Shown piece after piece: positions 39,527 to 46,734 of a DNA stretch of 64,000 nt. Origin of the DNA: Gallionella sp. GTDB taxonomy: Bacteria; Pseudomonadota; Gammaproteobacteria; Burkholderiales; Gallionellaceae. Under the pieces are notes generated by a model, which did no database searches, had not been told where the DNA came from, and saw only the letters and a list, made by a program, of their open reading frames with translations. The translations under genes and the position numbers were made by a program. The stretch spans positions 23,827 through 87,826 of the forward strand of contig JADGRL010000007.1 in NCBI GenBank assembly GCA_017880865.1. Reading direction: 5' to 3'. Numbering within the stretch: the stretch's first letter is position 1; every line of letters starts with the position of its first letter.

Positions 39527-42040
39527 ATGAACAGATTCGAGAGCGTTAATAAACCACTGATGTGGCTTATGGCATTACTACTGGCCGCTGTTGTGGCCGG
39601 ATGCGGCGGTGGCAGAGGAACCGCAGTCATAGCAGACACCACCGCGCCCACCGTGAGTTCCGTCGTCCCTGCGAATGCGGCCACGGGTATACCACTCAAT
39701 GCGAGCATCGTCGCCATCTTTAGCGAGGCGATGAAACCTTCAACGCTCACCACGTCGACCTTTACTTTAAAGCAAGGGTCCACGGTTGTTCCAGGTGCAG
39801 TGACCTATGCGGGTGTCACCGCGACCTTCAAGCCGACCAGCGCTCTTGCTGCCAGCACGGTCTATATCGCCGCGATTACCACCGGGGTTACGGATCTGGC
39901 AGGCAATGCATTGGCGGTCACTAAAACATGGAGCTTTACCACCGGCTTGGTTGCTGACACCACACCGCCCACCGTGGCATCCACCGTCCCTGTAAATGCG
40001 ACCACGGGGATAGCAATCAACGCGAACGTCACCGCCCTCTTTAGCGAATTAATGGACCCTGCAACGATCGTTTCACCCGCAACCAGTTTCACATTGACTG
40101 GACCCGCAGGTGCCGTAGTAGCAGGCGTAGTGACTTACTCGGGCAGTACCGCGACCTTCAATCCGAACGTTGATCTTGCCATCAGCACCCTCTATACGGC
40201 CACGCTGACCACTGCGGTTAAGGATCTGGCTGGCAATGCAATGGTTGCTAATAAAATCTGGACCTTTACCACCGGTCTAGCGCCAGACACCACCAAGCCA
40301 ACCGTGCTTTCCACCGTCCCTGCAGATTTGGCCACGGTAGCGATCCCCACGACCATCACGGCCACCTTTAGTGAGTTGATGGATCCTGCAGCACTTAATG
40401 CATCACCAGCAGTCGCATTTACGCTGGCAGCGCCTGGCCCAACTAACGTACCAGGAGTCGTGACCTATACGACTGGCAACACAGCAACCTTCGCTCCGGG
40501 CAGCGTTCTTGTGGCTGGTACCGTCTATACGGCCACGATCAGCACCGCTGTCATGGATTTGGCTGGTAATACGATGCTTGCCGCTAAAACATGGAGCTTT
40601 ACCACTGCGGCAGCGGCACCCACGCTCACGCTCACTACTAATGCGCCGATCGTTACCAACCCTGCTACCGGCACAAAAGCGATGACCTTCGTGCTGACGC
40701 TGGGTAGCGCGCCGGCCACACCTGTTTCGGTCAATTATGCGACGCAGCTCACGGGTAGTGCCATATCCGGTACTGACTTCGTAGCCGCCACAGGAACGGT
40801 CAATTTTGCCACAGGGCAAACGGTTGCTACCGTGTCCATCGTGGTTAAAAGCGATAACGTTGCCTTGCCCGATCAGACGGTTAAAGTGCTGTTCTCCGGC
40901 ACCAGTCTGGCGGCCAGCGTGACGGGCACAGGTACGATCCTGGCACACGGTACTGCTGGCAACACTGTCGCGCTCACTGCTGGTGTGGATATCTTTACTC
41001 CTACCGCGACCAGTTTCGCTTCAGTCAGTACCGCTAATGACGACACAGTCAACACTGCTGTACCTAACGTACTTACTTCTGCCGACACTATCGCTACAGG
41101 CGCTGGCTTCGACTTGCTGTCTATCACCCCCACCATTAATGTTGCATATACACTGGCTGACGCCATTTTCACTAATGTTAGCGGTATCGACAAGATTGTG
41201 ATTCTCACGTCAGGGACTGGCGCACAAACCCTTACCACAGGTGCTTCGTTTAACGCCGCATTCGATGCGGCAGGTGCAGACCTGCAGACGACATCCACCT
41301 CCGGTGCGCAGACCATTAACATGAGTGCGGTAACCGGGCCTGCAACGCTCACCTCAATATCCGATGCAAGTATTGCGGGTAATTTTATTACAATGGGCGC
41401 AGGTGTTACCACAGTGACAGCAACCACCACTACCGGTCCGATGACTATTAACAGTGCTTCTGCCGTTGTTGCCACAGTGACAGTAACAACGACCTCTGGT
41501 GCCGTTACGGTGACAACGGGTGCAGGTGCGGATTCTGTCACCCTGACGACAGGAAACACCGCAGGCAATGTAATTACCACGGGTGCAGGCAACGATACCA
41601 TTACTGCTACTGCTGCTGCCGCGACGTCCAATGGCAACACCATTACCGGCGGTCTGGGGTCTGATACCATCGACATTACCGGCAATACCGCGCCAGATAC
41701 TATCGTGATTGCTGATGGCGATTCCGGCATTACTGTTGCCACAGCGGATAGCATCACTGGCTTTGATACTACCATCGACAAGCTGAGTATGGGTCTGCAA
41801 GGAACCAGTGCCAACTATGTTGCGGCCAGTGGACCGGTTGCCAACTTTGCGGCTGCGCTCACTGCGGCCAACCTTACCTTTACTGGTACTGTGCGGTACT
41901 CGTTCCAGTTCGTTGGCACCGGCGCTACTTTGGTCGGGTATCTGTTCAAGGACACGACTGGAGCCGGTACCGCTGGCGAGGTTGTTGTGCTGGTCGGTAT
42001 TAATAATACCGGCATCGCTTTTGGAAATATCATCCCGTAA
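39527..42040 (+). CDS. Lipoprotein with SbsA-type Ig-like domains, Calx-beta and RTX-like region
   Basis: The 837-residue protein shares its signal peptide with the DUF3494 lipoproteins (MNRFESVNKPLMW, lipobox VAGC). Order: three SbsA-type (Big_5) Ig-like domains (about 40-140, 145-250, 253-360; each with a SEAM/SELM turn near its start and ending TWSFTT/IWTFTT), a Calx-beta-like domain (365-475), then Thr/Ala-rich beta repeats. Its RTX-like calcium sites are GAGNDTITA and GGLGSDTIDI, followed by a closing domain (VRYSFQFVGTGATLVGYLF). Unlike its paralogues it has no DUF3494 domain. It is probably a surface adhesin or matrix protein that folds with calcium; no secretion system genes lie nearby. 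Confidence 0.85.
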   Translation: MNRFESVNKPLMWLMALLLAAVVAGCGGGRGTAVIADTTAPTVSSVVPANAATGIPLNASIVAIFSEAMKPSTLTTSTFTLKQGSTVVPGAVTYAGVTATFKPTSALAASTVYIAAITTGVTDLAGNALAVTKTWSFTTGLVADTTPPTVASTVPVNATTGIAINANVTALFSELMDPATIVSPATSFTLTGPAGAVVAGVVTYSGSTATFNPNVDLAISTLYTATLTTAVKDLAGNAMVANKIWTFTTGLAPDTTKPTVLSTVPADLATVAIPTTITATFSELMDPAALNASPAVAFTLAAPGPTNVPGVVTYTTGNTATFAPGSVLVAGTVYTATISTAVMDLAGNTMLAAKTWSFTTAAAAPTLTLTTNAPIVTNPATGTKAMTFVLTLGSAPATPVSVNYATQLTGSAISGTDFVAATGTVNFATGQTVATVSIVVKSDNVALPDQTVKVLFSGTSLAASVTGTGTILAHGTAGNTVALTAGVDIFTPTATSFASVSTANDDTVNTAVPNVLTSADTIATGAGFDLLSITPTINVAYTLADAIFTNVSGIDKIVILTSGTGAQTLTTGASFNAAFDAAGADLQTTSTSGAQTINMSAVTGPATLTSISDASIAGNFITMGAGVTTVTATTTTGPMTINSASAVVATVTVTTTSGAVTVTTGAGADSVTLTTGNTAGNVITTGAGNDTITATAAAATSNGNTITGGLGSDTIDITGNTAPDTIVIADGDSGITVATADSITGFDTTIDKLSMGLQGTSANYVAASGPVANFAAALTAANLTFTGTVRYSFQFVGTGATLVGYLFKDTTGAGTAGEVVVLVGINNTGIAFGNIIP

Positions 42041-42070
42041 GGCATGCAGTAAAGATGTAAAGCAGTAAAT

Positions 42071-42098
42071 AAAAGGCCGTCGCAAGACGGCCTTTTTT
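42071..42098 (+). terminator. Rho-independent terminator, cassette 2
   Basis: AAAAGGCCGTC-gcaa-GACGGCCTTTTTT forms an 8-10 base-pair stem with a T tail, 31 bases after the stop. It differs from the terminators of cassettes 3 and 4 mainly in the loop. Confidence 0.9.
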
Positions 42099-42113
42099 AC
42101 GCCCCAAAGTTGT

Positions 42114-42127
42114 GTGCGCCAGCGCAC
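42114..42127. promoter_or_regulatory. Palindromic operator, site 6
   Basis: GTGCGCCAGCGCAC lies only 92 bases before the next gene. It is followed by CGGAGCATGGTGGGCGAAAA, the same start of the shared leader, but most of the intervening leader seen in the other cassettes is deleted here. Confidence 0.7.
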
Positions 42128-42168
42128 GGAGCATGGTGGGCGAAAAGAGGATAAGGGTGAGTAATAGG

Positions 42169-42187
42169 TCGGTCGATTGCACCGATG
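42169..42187 (+). promoter_or_regulatory. Cassette leader element 3
   Basis: TCGGTCGATTGCACCGATG ends 32 bases before the GTG start, in exact register with the other cassettes. Confidence 0.55.
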
Positions 42188-42219
42188 CTTTTCGGGATCA
42201 GCTATTTAAGGAGAATAAA

Positions 42220-43692
42220 GTGAACCACTTCGAAAGTATTAAAAAATCACTGGGGTTGTTTATGGCATTACTACTGACCGCTGTGGTGGTCGGATGCGGA
42301 GGGGGTAATGGAACCGCAGCCCCGGCAGCAGACACCACTGCGCCCACCGTGAGTTCCACTACCCCTGCGAATGCGGCCACCGGTGTAGCGCTCAATGCGA
42401 ACATCACCGCCACCTTTAGCGAGGCGATGACGTCCTCTACGGTTAGCACGGCGACCTTTACCTTAAAGCAAGGAGCCACCGTTGTTACAGGCGCAGTGAC
42501 CTACGCGGGCAACATGGCGACCTTTAAACCGACCAACGCTCTTGCCGCCCTGACGACCTATACGGCCACGATAAGCACCGGGGTCAAGGATTTGGCCGGC
42601 AATGCAATGGCGGTCAAAAAATCATGGACCTTTAACACTGCGGCACCCGCCGTCATCACTGCGCCCACCGTAATTTCCATCGTCCCCGCGAGTGGGGTCG
42701 CTAATGTGGCGCTCAATGCGAACGTCACTGCCACCTTTAGCCAAGCGATGGATCCTTTGACGATTACCGCTACGACCTTTACCTTAAATCAAGGGCTCAC
42801 GGCTGTATCAGGCGTGGTGACATCCCCTAGCTCAACCACCGCAACCTTTACTCCGAACGCCAACCTCGCTGCAAGCACCACCTATACGGCCACGATTACC
42901 GCCGGTGTCAAGGATCTGTCCGGCACTGCAATGGCTGGCCCTAAAACATGGAGCTTTACAACAAGTGCATCAGCACCACCGTCGCCAGTGGCAGGTTCAG
43001 GTGCAGGTACAGCGCCGGTAGTCCTTGGCACGGCCGGAAATTATGCGATTCTGGCAAAAACCGGTGTCTCAACCGTGCCAACCTCGCTCGTGACTGGGAA
43101 CGTGGGAGTAAGTCCATACGCCAGGGGTTCCTTAACAGGATGGTCATTGATCAGTGAACCCACGGATACATCTTTTACATCCGTTCCTCAAGTGTTCTCA
43201 CCTTTCAAGTTATACGCAGCCGATAATGTGGGAGGGACTACTTCTGCTGACTTGAGCACAGCCGTACTCAACATGGGAACCGCATACACCGATGCCGCCG
43301 GACGGAAAGCGACCTCGGCCGCCACGACCAATGTGGGTGCCGGAACGCTGACCAGTTTAACCCTTGCCCCTGGCGTCTACGAATGGGGTTCCAATGTGAC
43401 CATACCCACGGACCTCACGCTCAATGGCACAGCAACCGATGTGTGGATCTTCAAGGTGGCGGGTACGCTCGGCATGGCCGCTGCCAAGAACGTTATCTTG
43501 AGCGGTGGTGCACTGCCTCAGAACATCTTCTGGCAGGTATCCGGTGCGGTGACCATTGGAGCGAACACGCACTTTGAGGGAATCATCCTGGGTATGACAT
43601 CGATCACGTTTGGGAATCTCTCATCGATCAACGGCAGGTTACTGGCGCAGACGGCGGTCGTCCTGGATGCGACTACGGTTACGCAGCCGTAA
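42220..43692 (+). CDS. DUF3494 lipoprotein with two Ig-like domains
   Basis: The 490-residue lipoprotein starts at GTG (VNHFESIKKSLGLFMALLLT, lipobox VVGC). An ATG in the same frame at 42112 lies in the shared leader; the start is placed by alignment with the paralogues, which have ATG here and AAGGAG upstream. Two SbsA-type Ig-like domains (about 35-140 and 145-255) precede a DUF3494 domain (about 280-490: GTAGNYAILAKTGVSTVP, APGVYEWGSNV, NIFWQVSGAV, INGRLLAQTAV). The Ig-like part is close to that of the 39527 gene and the DUF3494 part to that of the 30837 gene, so it looks like a hybrid of the two. Confidence 0.88.
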   Translation: MNHFESIKKSLGLFMALLLTAVVVGCGGGNGTAAPAADTTAPTVSSTTPANAATGVALNANITATFSEAMTSSTVSTATFTLKQGATVVTGAVTYAGNMATFKPTNALAALTTYTATISTGVKDLAGNAMAVKKSWTFNTAAPAVITAPTVISIVPASGVANVALNANVTATFSQAMDPLTITATTFTLNQGLTAVSGVVTSPSSTTATFTPNANLAASTTYTATITAGVKDLSGTAMAGPKTWSFTTSASAPPSPVAGSGAGTAPVVLGTAGNYAILAKTGVSTVPTSLVTGNVGVSPYARGSLTGWSLISEPTDTSFTSVPQVFSPFKLYAADNVGGTTSADLSTAVLNMGTAYTDAAGRKATSAATTNVGAGTLTSLTLAPGVYEWGSNVTIPTDLTLNGTATDVWIFKVAGTLGMAAAKNVILSGGALPQNIFWQVSGAVTIGANTHFEGIILGMTSITFGNLSSINGRLLAQTAVVLDATTVTQP

Positions 43693-43718
43693 AGCAAGCC
43701 GTATTCGCATGTAAACCA

Positions 43719-43746
43719 GAGGCCGTCGAGAGACGGCCTTTATTTA
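43719..43746 (+). terminator. Rho-independent terminator, cassette 3
   Basis: AGGCCGTC-gaga-GACGGCCTT followed by TATTTATT lies 27 bases after the stop; stem as in cassettes 1, 2 and 4. Confidence 0.88.
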
Positions 43747-43768
43747 TTACCCCTAAATTTTCTTAAAT

Positions 43769-43782
43769 GTGCGCTAGCGCAC
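43769..43782. promoter_or_regulatory. Palindromic operator, site 7
   Basis: A perfect GTGCGCTAGCGCAC palindrome 216 bases before the gene at 43999, followed by CGGAGCATTGTGGGCGGAAG. The rest of the 43693-43998 gap is shared leader sequence without a gene. Confidence 0.7.
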
Positions 43783-43947
43783 GGAGCATTGTGGGCGGAA
43801 GTGGAATAGTGCAAGTGGAGTGGCTGGTGCCTTGGTTTAGATTGATTCGATTTTGAATAGGTGCAGATCAAGCTGAGGTTCGCATTGCCGCCAAACAGGT
43901 CAAAAGCGAATAAATATTAACGTAGCACACTGAGTACCAGCAAGAGA

Positions 43948-43966
43948 TCGGTCGATTGCACCGATG
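43948..43966 (+). promoter_or_regulatory. Cassette leader element 4
   Basis: TCGGTCGATTGCACCGATG, identical to that before the 42220 and 46735 genes, ends 32 bases before the ATG. An upstream A extends the stem to ATCGGT/ACCGAT. Confidence 0.55.
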
Positions 43967-43998
43967 TATTTCTGGATAAGATATTAAGGAGAGGCAAA

Positions 43999-46194
43999 AT
44001 GAACAGATTTAATAGCGTTATAAGGCCAGTGACGTGGTTTATGGCATTCCTGCTGATAGCTTTTGTGGCTGGATGCGGAGGTGGTAGAGGAACCGCGCCG
44101 ACCCCAAGCTCTGACAAGGCCATTACCTCCTATTCGCTTAACGGTGCTACAGGAACTATAAACGAACCGGCAAAAACCATAGCGGTGACCATGCCGTACG
44201 GGACAAACGTAAAGGCCCTGGTTGCGACATTCCCGACCACAGGGGCAGACGTAAAGGTTGGAGCGACAATTCAGGCGAGCGGTGTAACAGCGAATAACTT
44301 CACCAATCCGGTGGCGTATAAAGTAACGGCTGCCAACGGCACAACAGCGACCTATACCGTCACCGTAACCGTGGCCTCAATCACGGACAAGGCCATTACT
44401 TCCTATTCGCTTGCTGGGGCTTCCGGAACGATCAATGAAGCGGCAAAAACCATAGCAGTGAACTTGCCGTTCGGGACAAATGTGACGGCGATGAAAGCAA
44501 CATTCACGACCACAGGGACCAGCGTAAAGGTTGGCGCGACGGTGCAGAAGAGCAGTGCAACAGCGAATAATTTCACCAGTCCGGTGGCCTACACGGTAAC
44601 CGCTGGCGACAACACAACGGCGACCTATACCGTCACCGTGACCGTGGCCTCGATTACTGCCAAGGCTATTACCGCCTATTCGTTTGTCGGGTATACCGGG
44701 TTTGCAGGAACGATCAATGAAGCGGCAAAGACCATCGCGGTGAACCTGCCATCCGGGGCAAACGTAACGACTCTGTTTGCGGCATTCACAACTACAGGAG
44801 CCAGCGTCAAGGTGGGAACAACGGTCCAGGCGAGTGGAGTAACAGCGAATGACTTCACAGGTCCAGTGGCCTACAAGGTAACTGCTGCCGACGGCTCAAC
44901 GGCGACCTATACTGTAACCGTAACCGTGGCGGCGAACTCTGCCAAGGCCATCACCGCCTTTTCGTTTGTCGGGTATACCGGGGCTACCGGAGTTATAACT
45001 GAACCGGCGCACACCATTGCGGTGACCGTGCCGAATGGAACCGTCGTAACGAATCTGATTGCGACATTCACAACCACAGGGGCAGCCGTAGAAATAGTCG
45101 CGGCGGCTCAGACGAGCGGAACAACGGCGAATAACTTCACCAATCCAGTGGCCTATATCGTATCCGCTGCCGACGCCACAACGGCGACCTACACCGTTAC
45201 CGTGACTGTGGCAGCGATCTCTGACAAGACCATTACCGCCTATTCGTTTGCTGGGCTTGCCAACTCAACAGGAGTTATAACTGAACCGGCGCATACCATA
45301 GCGGTGACCGTGCCGAACGGGACAAATGTAACGGCTCTGGTTGCGGCATTCACGACCACAGGGGCAAATGTCAAGGTGGGTACGAAGGTCCAGACAAGCG
45401 GAGCAACAGCGAATGACTTCACTAATCCTGTGGCGTACATCGTAACCGCTGCCGACGGTACACAGGTGACCTATACCGTAACCGTTACCCTCGGGAAAGG
45501 CCCGGCTCCCGTGTTTCTTGGCTCGGCCGGGAATTATGTGATTCTGGCAAAAACGGGAGTTTCAACCACTGGAACTACCGCAATTGTTGGAAATATTGGA
45601 TTGAGTCCAGCCGCAGCGAGTTACATAACAGGATTTGGACTGATTGCAGATTCCACGAATGTATTTTCAACCTCGTCTTTAGTGACCGGAAAAATATACG
45701 CATCCAACTATGCTGTGCCTACGCCTAGTAACTTGACCACAGCTATAGGTGATATGCAGCTTGCGTTCACCGATGCCGCCGGGCGGTCATTGCCTGATCA
45801 GACTGAACTGGGCGCAGGTAATATTAGTGGGATGACGCTTGTTCCTGGTCTTTACAAATGGAGCAGTGGAGTTTCAATATCAAGTGTCGGTGTCACGCTC
45901 AAAGGTGGCCCAAATGACGTCTGGATCTTCCAGATAGCGCAAAACCTCACCGTGGCCAATGCGGCCATGATTACCTTGGCCCCAAGTGTTCCCGGCGGCG
46001 CAATGCCGCTGGCCAAGAACATCTTCTGGCAGGTCTCTGGTCAAGCGACCCTTGGAACGACGGCTGACTTCAAGGGAGTTTTGTTGAGTCAAACGCTGAT
46101 CTCGCTGGCTACCGGAGCGGTGGTGAACGGAAGGTTGCTGGCACAGACTGCAGTCACGTTGCAGGCGAATGCGGTGACACAACCAGCGCAATAA
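43999..46194 (+). CDS. DUF3494 lipoprotein with five tandem DUF5018-like repeats
   Basis: The 731-residue lipoprotein (lipobox VAGC) has five tandem repeats of about 85-88 residues between residues 35 and 470. Each starts KAIT.YS or KAIT.FS, has a GTINEPAKTIAV-like strand, a TTGA.VKVG segment and VTANNFTNPVAYKVTAAD, and ends TYTVTVTVA. They look like the DUF5018 or cadherin-like beta-sandwich type. A DUF3494 domain follows (about 490-731: GSAGNYVILAKTGVSTTG, VPGLYKWSSGV, NIFWQVSGQA, VNGRLLAQTAV). The repeats differ enough that they are not recent copies, except repeats 4 and 5, which share ITEPAHTIAVTVPNGT. Probably a stalked surface protein. Confidence 0.88.
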   Translation: MNRFNSVIRPVTWFMAFLLIAFVAGCGGGRGTAPTPSSDKAITSYSLNGATGTINEPAKTIAVTMPYGTNVKALVATFPTTGADVKVGATIQASGVTANNFTNPVAYKVTAANGTTATYTVTVTVASITDKAITSYSLAGASGTINEAAKTIAVNLPFGTNVTAMKATFTTTGTSVKVGATVQKSSATANNFTSPVAYTVTAGDNTTATYTVTVTVASITAKAITAYSFVGYTGFAGTINEAAKTIAVNLPSGANVTTLFAAFTTTGASVKVGTTVQASGVTANDFTGPVAYKVTAADGSTATYTVTVTVAANSAKAITAFSFVGYTGATGVITEPAHTIAVTVPNGTVVTNLIATFTTTGAAVEIVAAAQTSGTTANNFTNPVAYIVSAADATTATYTVTVTVAAISDKTITAYSFAGLANSTGVITEPAHTIAVTVPNGTNVTALVAAFTTTGANVKVGTKVQTSGATANDFTNPVAYIVTAADGTQVTYTVTVTLGKGPAPVFLGSAGNYVILAKTGVSTTGTTAIVGNIGLSPAAASYITGFGLIADSTNVFSTSSLVTGKIYASNYAVPTPSNLTTAIGDMQLAFTDAAGRSLPDQTELGAGNISGMTLVPGLYKWSSGVSISSVGVTLKGGPNDVWIFQIAQNLTVANAAMITLAPSVPGGAMPLAKNIFWQVSGQATLGTTADFKGVLLSQTLISLATGAVVNGRLLAQTAVTLQANAVTQPAQ

Positions 46195-46225
46195 GGCATG
46201 CTGTTTTGTATGTGAAGCTGTGAAT

Positions 46226-46252
46226 AAAGGCCGTCGAGAGACGGCCTTTTTC
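46226..46252 (+). terminator. Rho-independent terminator, cassette 4
   Basis: AAAGGCCGTC-gaga-GACGGCCTTTTTC, 32 bases after the stop, with the same stem and loop as cassette 3. Confidence 0.9.
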
Positions 46253-46416
46253 ATGTGTACCCGGCATGGGCGCGAAATGAGAAGGACTTTCCGAATATCT
46301 TTTGGAAATATCGTTAATTGTTAAGTTGTTGCCCTTCATGAATAGCGGTTCTGCCTTGAGGTGAAATAAATTACGCACGGCTTTCCCAAGCCTTTCCCCA
46401 AGATAAATTGCGCTAT

Positions 46417-46430
46417 GTGCGTCAGCGCAC
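46417..46430. promoter_or_regulatory. Palindromic operator, site 8
   Basis: GTGCGTCAGCGCAC has two mismatched bases in the core and lies 304 bases before the gene at 46735. It is followed by CGGAGCATTGCAGGCGGAAG. The 46195-46734 gap otherwise holds the longest version of the shared leader, including a GACTGTCG-ttttt-tGACAGT hairpin near 46605-46630, and no gene. Confidence 0.6.
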
Positions 46431-46683
46431 GGAGCATTGCAGGCGGAAGTGGAATAGTGCAGATGGTGTAACTAGTGCCTTAGCTGATGAAGCTACTAAG
46501 TATTGACCAACCGGTATGAAGCCACCGCAAGTCACTACTTATCCGGTTGATCCGATTTTAAATTGGCGCGGATCAAATCGAGGCTCGAATATAACCAATT
46601 AATGGACTGTCGTTTTTTGACAGTTTGGTCAGTTGGCTAGTCGTTTCATCAGTAGCTCTAGCAGTATAAGTACTAACAAGGGG

Positions 46684-46702
46684 TCGGTCGATTGCACCGA
46701 TG
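46684..46702 (+). promoter_or_regulatory. Cassette leader element 5
   Basis: TCGGTCGATTGCACCGATG ends 32 bases before the ATG, in register with the other cassettes. Confidence 0.55.
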
Positions 46703-46734
46703 CTTTTCGGAATCAGATAAAGAGGAGAGGCAAA

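Noticed and set aside
42112..42219. Longer N-terminus for the GTG-started DUF3494 gene (and likewise 46633-46734 for the last cassette)
   Set aside because: The extra codons are translated leader DNA (reading SVDCTDAF in both). Paralogues and ribosome sites place the start just before the signal peptide.
44100..45500. Regular repeats resembling a CRISPR or satellite array
   Set aside because: The periodicity (about 255-265 bases) is in frame and encodes tandem protein domains within the lipoprotein at 43999.
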